Below, in pieces: positions 23,696-35,044 of a stretch of DNA of 47,617 nt. Source of the stretch: Rhizophagus sp. LPA8_4_AMF (Eukaryota > Glomeromycota > Glomeromycetes > Glomerales > Glomeraceae). The first letter of the stretch is position 1; the number at the start of each line of letters is the position of its first letter. The notes below the pieces were generated by a model that saw only the letters and a program-made list of their open reading frames with translations, was not told where the DNA came from and did not search any database. Location of the stretch: NCBI GenBank assembly GCA_021464525.1, contig JADRCO010000155.1, forward strand, positions 1 to 47,617. Reading direction: 5' to 3'. The position numbers and the translations under genes were made by a program.

Positions 23696-24763
23696 TTTTA
23701 AAGTCTTTGGGGAAGCAAGTTTATTTGCTTTTTCGACACAACAAACTGATGGACTCGTACGTTTCTATAAAGTGAGATTTCTGTACGAATTAGATGCATT
23801 CTTCTGCGCATAAAGTAGGTTCTTCCATCCTTCTTTTATGCTAACATTTTCTATCATCAAAAGTTAAAAACGTTATTATTTCTTCCACGTAAAATTTAGG
23901 CGGTTTTTTGAGAAATTTGATTGGAATGGGGAGAACTTTTCTGAATTTATTTTGTCCGTTTTGTCCACGTTTTACACGCTGAAGATATCAAGTTTTTTTT
24001 GCAAATTTCTTTATATATAATAGGAGTGTAGTGTATCGGACTAGTTATGAATTTGACTGAGATAGTCAACAATATAAATGAATAATGGTTGTTCCATTTA
24101 TTTTTTCTTTACAGATTATATTTTGTACAAGCAAGAAATTTTTTTTAAATATTCGTTAAATAAAATACTTTTTTTTATTATTATTATTAAAAAAGGTAAT
24201 TACAATTATTATTTTTTTTTAAAAAAAAATCAAACGTTATTGTTTAAGTAATTTTTAAAGAATTTGAGGATATTAAAAATGAAAAAAATTTCACCACAGC
24301 AGACAGGAAATAAAAAATTTTTTTTTCGTTGTTAAAGAAAAGATTTGAGCTAAAACATCGTCAAAACGTTAAAGATGGTTATATTATAAAATTAATTTAT
24401 AGTTGTAAAATAAATAAATAACTAAAGAAAGTAAATAAAAAGATTTATCAATATTTAATATAAGTTTATTTTTCTTGTAATTTATACAAAAGCGTAATTT
24501 TTAAGATTATATGATTATTTATAGTTTTCAACTTTTCAATGCATAATGCTTACAAATAAAAATTAATGCTTAAATCTATTCATGTTACCTATACTGTATA
24601 AGAATTTTCCCTTTGACTCGTCTTTATTTTTTTTTTTTTAAGGACTGCGGACTATCTGATAGGTAAAATAAGAAAATAATAACTAAAGAACTTCGAAATT
24701 CAGAACTAAAAATATAGAAGCTTTCCTGTAAGCAAAACTACCCTTTGCACCATAATAAACGTT

Positions 24764-24960
24764 ATTATGTAGCCTATTAATGCCGATCTTGGTAGACTGC
24801 CAGTAAAAAGGATGGGGTAAAATATTGGTTATGTATAAAAATAACACGTTTATTATTAAAAAATCGGACTTTATATAAAAACTGTTAAAAGCATGCATAA
24901 TAACACAGCCACCCCTACGGGATGTCCGCCCCATCCAATATCTATAATGTATATTGACGA
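24764..24960. mobile_element. insertion specific to copy B, GGATGGGG ends
   Basis: About 200 bases absent from copy A, containing GGATGGGGTAAAATATTGG (24810) and the inverted CCCCATCCAATATC (24929). GC-richer text (CACCCCTACGGGATGTCCG) stands out. It is probably another non-autonomous element; a deletion from copy A is the alternative. Confidence 0.45.
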
Positions 24961-25256
24961 ATTTTTTACGTAATCTATTAAAGTTACTGCGGGATTTATT
25001 AAGGACAATTGGGCAATTAAAAGCATCAATTGAATACGTCATTTATACCGTAAATTTTATAGAATTGTAAAATCTTAAACATGCTTTAAATAATGGAAAG
25101 AGTTTATTACATAATAATTTCACTTAATGTTAACTAAATTTCGCTTAAACTGATAAATTTTGCTCAATTTTAAAAATGTATGTATTGCAATAAACCGAAT
25201 ATACAACATTTTCATCATTTGAAGCATGTAGCTGGGAAGAGGCTACAAGTTGCTTA

Positions 25257-25540
25257 CTTCTAGCCATGTTTTACCCAGGAGTTGCATAGATTTAGCAAGA
25301 TGACAACTTTCGACTTCACCGCGATTCTCGTCATGAAGAACTTTTTCACAGATTTCACAAGCGATGGAAGATATTTCGGACTTTGAAAGCTCCCAAAAAA
25401 ATCTATTGATATAGATATTCAAGTGCATATTTATGATAAGTTACATTTATTTTTTTCTAAATTATACGACTTTTACATTACCTCTTCCGGATTTGGTCGG
25501 TCTTTAGTTAGGCTCGTTAAGTATCCTAAGACAACGTTTA
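25257..25540 (-). pseudogene. truncated DnaJ X-domain duplicate
   Basis: Two pieces correspond to the end of exon 4 (about 25540-25479, LTSLTKDRPNPEE then GTAATG) and to exon 5 (about 25409 to 25257, [19 protein letters not shown] and [10 protein letters not shown]) of the intact DnaJ gene. The J domain and first three exons are missing. The splice acceptor used by the intact copy (CTAG before ATCAAT) reads CTAT here, so the AG is lost. A protein from this copy is unlikely. Confidence 0.8.
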
Positions 25541-25545
25541 AAAAC

Positions 25546-28077
25546 ATACGTAAAAGATTTAGAAAGGGGTTTCATATTTTCAGGTGATACAAGTATTAAT
25601 ATAAATGGGTTATCATCCGAAGGATGACATTCAGGGGTCATTTTTCAAAATGGCCAAATGACTTTGGTAATACATATTACTTTATTAATCATAAATACGG
25701 TAATACCAACCCTAGCTATCTTATTTTCATATGATTATCGGTCTATTTAAAATTGTAATTCTAAGTTAATTTATCAATTTAAAATTGTAATAAAAATTAA
25801 AATACTTAACAATTTAATTATTAATAAGAATAAATATCTACTCAATAAGTAATTTTATTGCAAATCAACTTTAATAAAACTTCCAAAGTATATTTCAGTT
25901 ATAAATAAAGTATAAAAACATAAAATTGTTAAAATTATTATAAAAGTACTTATATCTTCGCAATTATTTAATCAAAGTACTGAAACTACGCTAAGAAATG
26001 AAAAAAAATCCGCAAGTGGTGCATCAGTATGTAATTTTATATTATATTAATAAAATATTAATAAAACTTATTAATAATTAATGAAAAACAAAAAAAAATG
26101 TAATAAATCATATTGTGTAATATTTGTAATATTACAAAATAGTCTTTCTGGATTAATATCACGTGATTTCGTATATAGAATTGCTTGTTTTTTATGTTAA
26201 CTGTTAAATTAAATTACTTAAGCTATATAAAAAAACTGAATATTTGATAATTGTATAAAATTGATCAAGCTTTTATATAATTAATTATACGTATATTAAA
26301 AATTGTACAATAAATATACAATAACTATATATTGAAATTTATTTGTACAAAATTCTACACCAAAATCATATGTAAATTGTACATAAACCATTTTCATAGG
26401 GAAAAGATCATAGCTTTAGTTAATACATTATAAATTGTAAATTATCATACAATAATCATAATAGCTATATCAGAGAAAAATAAATAAATATTTGTTATTT
26501 AGACTCCTAAAAGTTATCATTCATTTTTATATAGGAAATTTTTTTCTTTTCTAGTCCCTTATTTTATAAATCTGTCAGTCAGATCAAACTAACTCAATAT
26601 CTACCGGTGAAGCATTTACAAAACCAAGTAATGTTGTTCACATCACGTTACAATTTATATAGTTGGTTAAAAAAAGGGTGTGATTGACTTGAATACAAAA
26701 AAAAGAATGAATGAATGAATGAATGGTTGTAATTAATAAATAAATCACTATATACTCGACCTTTACTTATAATTGATAATTGATGTAGTATAGACAGATG
26801 TCAAGCAGTCGCACTTGATTGACTTTTTTGCTTAATAACTTTTATGTCTCACTGTAATCTTGTAAAAGCTGGACAATAAAAGATGGATGCATGGTTGTAT
26901 TAATGAAAACAACATCCTACATCTATCAAAAAGGTTAAATAGTCATTTATGTTTACAATATTTAGCCCATGATTAGCTTGCTGCACAGTAAATAAATTTA
27001 TTAATCTTGTTGAATTGCAGGTTCATGGATAATGAAATCCCTCTTTTAACCCTGCTGATGGTTAAGTTATCCTTTAACAGAAATAGAGCGTGAAATATTT
27101 AAATGTTTGAGTTTCTTTGTGGCAAATTGTTAAAAAAATTCCGGTAATGATGAGTTATAAAAGAAAATTAATTTTCTTTTTAGTACTCTAAAAATACCTA
27201 ATAACTTTTTATATTATTTAGTTCAATACTATGATCTTTGCAGAAAGAACAAGAAACCTTCAGTCGTATGCAACTGGGAATTGCATTTGCTCTTGCTGAA
27301 AAACTTCGTGCTATTAGCAGTTCAATGGCTAGTTTTGTTTGTGATATTACAATATCTTTTCTTTAATAATGGATAATAGACGTGCCCGTCCTTTCCAAAT
27401 TATTACACTTATTGCTCAATTCTAACTAAAATACAATGCCATTTATTAAATACTTGAAAAATGATCGTGAGGTTCCTGAATGTCTCAAACCATGTTTTAC
27501 AACCATAGAAATGATGATTGAAGCTAATGTTGAATTATTTAAGCGAAATAATTCGTCTTCAGTGGAATTTGTCTTTTTAACTATATGGCTAAATTATAAA
27601 TTATCAATTATTCAGCTATGAAGAGACATGTTTAGGCTTAATATGATGAAGTCATAGTTATAAGGACTTTAGCGCATTGGAAGTTCATCGATGATATAAA
27701 ATATGAATCAACTTAAAATTATAAATTACTTCACATACTTCATTATCTCATCGTTTTAGTTCCTTCCAATCAAATAATATTTATAATATTTCTGCTTCAT
27801 CACCTACCCGTTGGAAAAAAGAGAGTAAGAAGTAAGAACCTCAAATTAAAAAGAATTATATCAACATTTTTTATTTGATTTATTTTGAGAAAGAAAACTC
27901 TGTTATTATATATATTTTTTTCATATTTTATATTAGAATTAGAATCATTTGATTATTGAAGAAAATTTGATAATTATTTTTATTTATATTTAAATGATTG
28001 ATAATTTTATAATAATTATGTTGTTACAAAATACAAAACGTATTATCAGTCATAATTTAATAATTTACTTCATTATT
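25546..28077. other. mostly noncoding stretch with coding-like scraps
   Basis: A (GAAT)n microsatellite lies at about 26705-26724 and a CACGTG at 26161. On the plus strand at about 27245-27360, a frame reads EKLRAISSSMASFVCDITIS and looks like a decayed membrane-protein segment. The following ORF 27436-27621 has no recognised motif. No complete gene is supported. Confidence 0.5.
27243..27362 (+). pseudogene. coding-like scrap, possible ABC-transporter TM segment
   Basis: A stop-free frame of about 38 codons encodes FSRMQLGIAFALAEKLRAIS followed by SSMASFVCDITISF. The spacing of G, EK and the hydrophobic run recalls the region between transmembrane helices of type-I ABC exporters (…GIxEKLgxxixxmaxF…). 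It is preceded by an acceptor-like TTTGCAG. Stops follow at once and no nucleotide-binding domain is nearby. Low confidence. Confidence 0.25.
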
Positions 28078-29567
28078 TTACTCAAATGAATCATAAGAAT
28101 CATATTGAGTACCAACTTGTCTAACAATATAATTAGCTAATTTATGCCCAGCCATAATGCATTCATCAATACTTTTACCTTGAATAAGTTGACTTAAAAA
28201 TCCTCCAACAAATGAATCACCAGCTCCTGTAGCATCAATTAAATCATTTTCTGCTATTGGAATTATAGGATATTCTTTAATTGTACCATTTTGATCCGCA
28301 TAAATAGTGGATCTTGCATCCCTTGTTATTACAGCCATACGAACGAAATTGGTAGAGTGTTTTGGTAATTGAGCTATTTTTTTTGTTACTTCAAATATTT
28401 CTGTTGTCTATATATTAAATAAAGTCTAATTAATTAGAAAAGGGGTCATAAAGGTCATAAATAAAATAAATAAATAAATAAACATTATGAATATTTACAT
28501 TCCAATTTGACATTTCAGCAAATGCTAACGCTTCAGATTCATTACCAAAAATAATATCCCAATATGGAGAAATCTCATCCATCCTATATTTATACTTTGT
28601 TACTAATTTAACTGAACCTAAGTTAGTAGCATAAATCTATATAAGGTATTTTAAGGGTAAAATTAGAATTAGAGAAAATCTGATATTACATATATTATAT
28701 GCACGAACGTACGTACCTTATTATTTTCTAAAGCATGTTTATAAATTTCTTTTACTACATGATAATTCTCTTTTAAAATAAATCCACAAACATAAATATA
28801 TTTTGCATTTTCTACAAATTTCCATTTTGAAGGTGATTTCAAATCTTCTAAATTATATTGTGTCGCAGCTCCTTTATTATTTCTCACAAAATATCTTTTA
28901 TTTAAAAATAAAAAAATTGGAATTAGAAGAAACAAAAAAAAAAACTAAAAAATAAAAAATAATAATAAGCTCACTTAACTTGTTATTAGATAATTTATTA
29001 AAGGAACTAATACCGGTTGGATAATCATCGATTTCCGTATATTCAGTTCTTACTCCATCATTTTTTAATATTCTTCTTAATATTTTTCCAAATTCATCTT
29101 TACCTATACATCCAAAAACTACCGTTGAATTCGGTGGAAGTAATATCTATATTTATTTATTTTAAGAAAGATATAAAAATTAATATAAAGAGGACATAAG
29201 AAGGTTAGAATGAAATACCTACTTGAGCTCCACGGAGAGAATTTTGTGCCGTACCACCAGGAACTTTTAATGTGTCAGGATATTTAGAAACTTCATTTAA
29301 ACTAATAATGACTTAATTTAATATAATGAAGATATAATAACAGATAAATATTATATTTTTAATATTAGTTTATACGTACAATTCATTGATTTTATTAAAG
29401 TCTTTATCAATTGGTTTTGGTAATAATCCATATTTTTTAATTAATTTTTCAACTTCTTCGCTATTATATACGAATAAGTCTAGTAAAGAATTACCAATGC
29501 CAAGTAATATATATTCATTAGAAGTTTCATTTAACATTTTTGAAGTAAAATTTAAAGTCAGAGGCAC
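28078..29567 (-). CDS. adenosine kinase, 6 exons
   Basis: Exons 29567-29380, 29301-29223, 29146-28980, 28894-28717, 28636-28499 and 28407-28078 sum to 1080 bases (359 aa), the usual family length. All introns start GT and end AG. Family hallmarks appear in order: LLGIGNSLLD (near 21-30), the PfkB N-signature region KVPGGTAQNSLRGAQ (GG at 78-79), GCIGKDEFGKIL, PTGISSF, WDIIFGNESEALAFAE, and the anion-hole/catalytic motif DATGAGDSFVGGFLSQL with the catalytic Asp at 314. The enzyme phosphorylates adenosine to AMP with ATP, in purine salvage and the methyl cycle, in the cytosol. Exon 1 is somewhat divergent (SLLDLFVYNSEEVE where most have PLLDISA), and the insert before YFVRNNKGAATQYN differs from animal enzymes. 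Start at 29567 is supported by frame; Met11 is an alternative. Confidence 0.9.
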
Positions 29568-29985
29568 AACTGCTGAAATCGAATTTATAATTGTTTACGC
29601 AATGGGGTTACACAAATCGTACATATAATAATTTGGAGATCGTCTTAAAGCGGGATTGTTTTGGCCGGCAGAACTCATGTGACAATATGGAGGATGACAA
29701 ATAGGGTAAGTCCCCGGTGATACTTAATAAAATGAAAAGTAGTGGAGCGTGACAAATATTTTACTATTATCATGTGATACAACTTTGCTTAGACATGATA
29801 TTCTACTTACATTAATATCGAAAATAATTATAATTAAGAGATGTGGTTTTAAAAGCGATCATCATACTGCGATGCGAAAAGAATCAAAGTGACTTCAGAA
29901 GAAAAGTAGGGAACCTCTTAAGAATAAACAAAAAGTATAGTCAATAATTTTACATAATATGATTGAGTTTGTATATATTATTAAA
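29568..29985. other. upstream flank of adenosine kinase
   Basis: No TATA element as clear as those of the other genes. TGGCCGGCAGAACTCATG and a GATGACAA...GGTGATACTT region (29651-29735) look like remnants of small elements. No exon is seen. Confidence 0.4.
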
Positions 29986-30004
29986 TAGCAAATCCACATG
30001 AACT

Positions 30005-30310
30005 GAAGTTTCTCCTGCCGGATATTATCAATCAACAGTATCTGATGAATTTTGGCTGCGTAATGGAAGAGATTTTGATAAATTTGTATTAGGTTAGATG
30101 GCAATTGACAAGTATGATCTTAATATAGATCGTGCTCTTGTATTATCAATTGTTGTTGAAAATAATGCTGGTTGAGAAACATCACTTACATTTGGTATAA
30201 ATTTTATTAATTTTTATTATATTTTGATATTTTAATTATTGTGCATTTGTACTAATCTTCTTTCAGCTCCATGATGATGTCCAGATCATTTATAGAATCC
30301 ATATATGGTA
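30005..30310 (+). pseudogene. unrecognised gene relic with in-frame TAG and TGA
   Basis: One frame is strongly coding-like: SPAGYYQSTVSDEFWLRNGR and DFDKFVLG, then TAG (30095-30097), MAIDKYDLNIDRALVLSIVV, and TGA (30173-30175) before ETSLTF. A GT-AG intron seems to follow, with acceptor CTTTCAG at about 30262-30268 and a short last exon containing CCATGATGATGTCCAGATC. Composition and smooth continuation across both stops indicate a recently disabled gene. I do not recognise the family. Upstream exons were not found. Confidence 0.5.
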
Positions 30311-31320
30311 GATAAATAAAATATAAACAAAAAGTATTATTTTTACTTTTTATTTTCATTTCTCAGAAAGAAACAGTTTCGGGACAGTCTACATGAAATT
30401 ATATACAATAAATCATAAAGTAGAACATAAAAAAAAAGTTGAAAGCAAGTCGCCCATTTGAACATGTGAAAAAATAAAAGAGAGAAAAACTAAATATCCT
30501 ATTTATATTACGAGTACGATAACACCAAAAGAAAATAAGAAGAAATAAAAATAAACTATCTATTATCGATCAGTAAATGTTTGAAACTTTGGATATTAGT
30601 ATATTATTAATATGAGAAAATTTAATGGACCTATATCAATAAATCATATAGTATTCCGTACCAAGGGCCTTTACTGCTTTACATGAGGCCAATGTATATA
30701 GCTAGAATGATCAAAGTATGACGTTGATCATGCAGGTAGTTATGTTGGCTGTGTATTGTTGCATTGTTAGAGTTGCAGTTTGAACGTTTCCATTTTCGAT
30801 TGAGTTCCAGTTGTGATCTATAATAAATTTTTTTTCGTTGGCGTTCCCATTCTTTGAATGAAGCATTCCTCAATAATAAAAGGTTTGACGAAAGATACTG
30901 TCAAATATTCTTTTTTCCTAAGTAGTTGTAGAATAGCCTGCTACCGGTAGGATACGTTAAACAAACAATTAATTTGGAACAGCCTAAGAGTGAATCAGAA
31001 GTATTGTTTCTTTTATCTCTGCTAATTTTACCTAGAATTTCACAATAAGCCTGAAATTACATCATCTCATGGTAAGTTAGCGGTAAAAACAAAATCTTTC
31101 ATATGATTTATTTTAGTTAGAGATGAATAAATATATTTGCGAAAATCTTAGCATAAATAGAAGCAGAATATATATAGCGAAAAAATTAGTATTTAGGTAG
31201 TAGAGTAGTGGACACTTTATGAGTTAGGACTCGAGAAATTCCTCCTTTAAAACTCGCTACTCTATCCAGTTTATTTCCAGTAATAAGATTATTAAGATAT
31301 TTGCAATATCACTGAACTTT
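30311..31320. other. noncoding flank
   Basis: No gene supported. The minus ORF 30873-30679 is N/R/Y-rich without motif. A short imperfect inverted repeat around AGAGTAG (31200 and 31255-31266) is present. Confidence 0.45.
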
Positions 31321-31322
31321 TA

Positions 31323-32480
31323 ATGTTAAATTCTTTTTATGCATTTAAATTACTAAACAAACTAAGGCATTCAAATATTAAAAGCATACCAAAAATAAAA
31401 TTTAATACTACACTAGATCATTTTCAGGCCTGTGGATTTTTAATGTCAAAACTAAATATAAATGATACCAATCAAAGAAATACAGGAAGTTATAGAATCC
31501 ATAATGATCAATAATAATATTCTTAAAAAATGTAGTCATAGATAGATTGGTTGATACAAATCAGCAAAGGAAAAATTACCTACTTTTGGATCCTGATGAC
31601 ATAGGTCATAGGGAAAAGCCATCGCTAATTATGAACTTCAATTCAAGAAGCGCAATCATTGATTATAAAACATGACAATTTTTGGAAAGATATTACGACA
31701 GTATTACATTTAATATTACCGGCATTTCAATCATTATCAGGACGCGTATAATATATTACACGAACCTCTTTCGTGAATACTTAGGTAGATATTTAAATGC
31801 AGCAAGAACATCTGGGATTAATTATAAATTCCTTGATAGACTTTCCGCCAATATAGTTGGGTTATATTATCACCATTTTCAAAATGATGTACGCAGTTAA
31901 ATTTGAATAAAAAAAAAAAAGAAAACCGAAAACCGGACGAAAACCGGACGAATTATGGACAAAAAACGGATGAAAACCGGGCGAATATTGGTATTCGAAT
32001 ATACAATCACAAATAAACTGCGTATACCATTTTGAAAACGGCGATAATATTTTTTTTATGTTTTATTACAAATAGGCTCTGTCCCAACATATTGGAAATC
32101 CTTCACCATAATTCCAATACCGAAGCCGAATAAATTCGAATTCAATATGGAAAATGTTAGACCAGTCGCTTTATTTGACATACTAAGGAAAACATTAGTT
32201 GATCACTAAACTGGGAAGCTTAATAAATTCTTTGTGAAGAGAATTTTTGTGGACTTAAAGGAAATTCCTCTCATATTCCCGGCCGATCCACTTGCTCAAT
32301 GATGTAATAGAAGATGCAAAACTTATCACAAAGAATTATGGATAGTCTTACAAGATATTAGTAAAGCTTTTGATTCAGTAAAATAGAGGATCCTATATCA
32401 TTAATATAATTACAAAAAATGCGAGTTTATGATCAGTTCCACCACCTAACCGGTACGTCTCCAGGTGGAATGTATACATA
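31323..32480 (+). mobile_element. LINE-type retroelement relic with reverse transcriptase
   Basis: At 32072-32220 one frame gives IGSVPTYWKSFTIIPIPKPN and VRPVALFDILRKTLVDH, matching the conserved start of non-LTR reverse transcriptases (…W+…pIpK…n.RPi.Ll…rK). After frame changes, KELWIVLQDISKAFDSVK (about 32330-32383) supplies motif A with its catalytic-type Asp. Stops (for example TAG at 32384-32386) and shifts break the frame repeatedly, so no enzyme is made. Upstream coding-like text at 31540-31865 (TNQQRKNYLLLDPDDIGHRE) could be part of the same element. A MITE (31866-32048) sits between the two parts. No 3' tail or target duplication could be defined. Confidence 0.7.
31866..32048. mobile_element. 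MITE with about 40-bp inverted ends and GAAAACCGGAC repeats
   Basis: The left end reads ATTATCACCATTTTCAAAAT then GATGTACGCAGTT. The right end, reverse-complemented, reads ATTATCGCCGTTTTCAAAAT then GGTATACGCAGTT. The interior holds diverged copies of GAAAACCGGAC/GACAAAAAACGGAT (31921-31985). The outermost bases match the foldback at 16821-17257. Confidence 0.8.
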
Positions 32481-32516
32481 GATGGATAATTATGATCAAA
32501 ATTAAGAGAGAGAAGA

Positions 32517-33528
32517 TCAAAATATGTTTATATACCTGAAAATTTTAAAGAATCCGTTAAGTACCGATAATATACTTGTTCTTTGTCTAATATTTCCTCT
32601 AATCTCGTGAGTTCCTCCATGACAAAGAATTGAATGGTCTATTTTCTTGAATTGAAATCTTTCAACACTCTTCAATCTCTTTCTCACTCCATGTTGGCAT
32701 GTAAAATTTTCTGCACCACTGCGTCTTTGCAAATCACCAACTATTTATTTCTTTGGTGAACTCACCATCCATTAGAAAATCATGACCCAATTGGTCCTTT
32801 TTTCCATCGATTATATACCAGAAATTAGGTTGTTCTGCAATCGTCTGAAGAATTGCTTGGTGGCACATTGTGTAATTTACCTGAAGGTTCAATCCATACC
32901 GTATAAGTAATAAAACCGATTTGTTCTCTTTAAGAAGCTTTGTTAGCATTAACTTTCCAAAGTATGTTTTTCCGATGTTTGGATTGCCAGTAATGAGGTA
33001 TCGCTGGTAACTTGTATCATTCATTATAAAATTACGTAAATACGAGTAACTCTCCCGGTTATTTGATACATGGTAAGATATTGACTAAATCTCGAAACTT
33101 TCCTTTTCTGAAAAAGATGCAAGTTAGAATTTTTTATTCTTTAGTAAATTCAACATTAAAAGAATAATACCTTGCTGAGTTAATTGACTTTGAACTACTA
33201 TATCATCCTGATACCCTTTCATAATAAAAGATATAAGTTACTTGTTTGAGGGGTGAAACATTGAGAGATACATACCAGCAGCAACGATGATATGTTCTTT
33301 GAGTTAAAGATGCCACTAAAATCATTAAATAGAGATAACTTCTCGCCTTTGAGTTGTTCTTGTATAATGGTATTTTCGTCATTCATATCAAGAGGTCCGT
33401 CTTTGTTCAAGTGTTTTCAGTTTTTCCAGTTCACTATTTTCTACATTTTCAACTGAAATGTCAACCTTCCATAGAATCAAATCGCAGACATCAAACCCTT
33501 CCTTTTTGAAAGCCTGCTCCTTCTTCAC
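32517..33528 (-). pseudogene. crinkler (CRN)-type gene relic: header remainder and P-loop domain
   Basis: Reading on the minus strand, 33528-33415 encodes EGFDVCDLILWKVDISVEN, the conserved LWKVDI part of the CRN header. A one-base shift at about 33408-33412 moves the frame to GPLDMNDENTIIQEQLKGEK and LSLFNDFSGIF, also header-like. Further on, 33024-32734 encodes YQRYLITGNPNIGKTYFGKL, a Walker A P-loop typical of the NTPase domain that follows CRN headers. After a stop at 32736, a region with MPTWSEKEIEEC runs into TGA at 32662-32664. CRN proteins are known as intracellular effectors in oomycetes and are abundant in Rhizophagus. The frameshift and stops make this copy non-functional as written. 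Confidence 0.7.
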
Positions 33529-35044
33529 ATTAATTAATAATTCAAATTTATAATATGTTTTAATTTAATTCATATTTTAGCAAATGCACAGATTCAAAAA
33601 AAAGTCAGCTACTGCAAAACACAGCTATTATTTTACAAATATAACAATGTAATAAAAATAATGTAAATAAATATAATAAAAACAAATTTAAAAATCAAGC
33701 TGTTGAATACAAAAATATTAACGTTATACTCATTTTAAACGTTATACATACAACCGAGTATAATAAATTCTATACCTATACGCTAATTCAAATAACCTCC
33801 ATATTTAAAAATTTACCCGGTTAGAAGGCCACGGTTATGGACTTTAAAAATCTTCGTTCTTTAAGAAACTTTTTGAAAAACCTTCGTATGAAGTTGCGAA
33901 AATGAATATAACAGTTTGCGATTAGGCAATCTTGAATTTTATTAATATTCTGAAAAATTAAAGTCGTCATTACCTCGTTATCTATAAAGCCACAGCTCTG
34001 TAACTGAATGTCAAATCTGAAGCATATTTTAAAGCATTATGACATCAGTCACCAGATAAGATTTAATTTTCTCTTGCAACGCGTGAAACAGAAATAGAAA
34101 GATATAAGAGAAATCATATGCTGTATATAATGAATGCAACATTATTGTTAATATTTGAATATTATGATCGTTATAAAATGGTTATAATTATTAGTCCTCC
34201 AATCTATTCTCACTAATTAAAAAGTAACATTGACGAATCATTTTCGCTTACAAGTATTACCACTTTATTATACATGTTATCTTTATTTATTGACTAGTGA
34301 TGTAACTAAAAACTTTTGCCAATGAATTAGAGTATGTTTCTTGAAATCGATATCATATTTCTTTCTAACCGATTTTAACATTTTCAATCAGTTCTTTTCT
34401 AATAATTTTTTCCTTTATCAGATGTAAGTTCGGAGAAATCAAGCCTGATGACTAGATAGAAGACAACTCCTTATTCCACAACTTATTCTTCTTTATATCA
34501 ATATTAATTCTTGGTGAGTCTTTGCAGATGCCTAAAACCTCATATTGAACCAAAAAGTGAGATTCAATCAAAGAGAAATTGACTTTCCAAATTTTCGAGG
34601 TCGCGACACGAAATAATAGTTTAAGTTTAATCATGTTGTCCACATATACTAGATCATTCGCATGCTCCATTTTGAATTTTGATAATGACACAGGAACCAT
34701 CTAACCTTGATCACTTGAAATATGGAAAATAAACATTTCTTTTCCAAAAGTGCCTTTTCTTAACACAAGTAATTAATCAAAGGTCTGAAAACTTCCCTAT
34801 GGGAAGAAATCTGGTTTAGAACGATTGTATGATAATACAAATGACATCCACTTTAATGTTCTCATGAGTTTCATCAAAATAACTACTAAGAATAGAGATC
34901 CTTCAAGTTTTTAGCTTTATTTCAATGTCATGTTAGAACAATCTTTAATATTGCCTTCTCAGCTGTCAACTTACTGTTAACCTTTCAAAGATTCATGTTA
35001 TAAGAATATTGAATACATCTTTAACAATTCTTACATAAGAGAAG
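33529..35044. other. 1.5-kb block separating two CRN pieces
   Basis: The minus ORF 34700-34452 (MVPVSLSKFKMEHANDLVY...) has no recognised family, and no second coding signal is clear. The block lies where the CRN header should be continuous, so it is either a long intron or an insertion. Confidence 0.4.

Larger units (their letters stand above)
23345..25545. repeat. segmental duplication, copy B
   Basis: The counterpart of 18524-20163, about 2.2 kb. Three blocks are present only here: a MITE (23581-23695), about 200 bases around 23868-24070, and about 200 bases around 24764-24960. The copy stops inside DnaJ exon 4, so the J domain was never included or has been lost. Confidence 0.8.

Noticed and set aside
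25243-25428. 61-aa protein as a stand-alone gene
   Set aside because: Its C-terminal 50 residues are a copy of the last DnaJ exon; the N-terminal residues read through what was the intron.
29386-29628. 80-codon plus-strand ORF
   Set aside because: It is antisense to exon 1 of adenosine kinase and has no motif of its own.
30005-30310. Mitochondrial origin, with TGA read as Trp
   Set aside because: A TAG stop also interrupts the frame, a spliceosomal-type intron follows, and no mitochondrial gene is recognised. Decay by point mutation explains it better.
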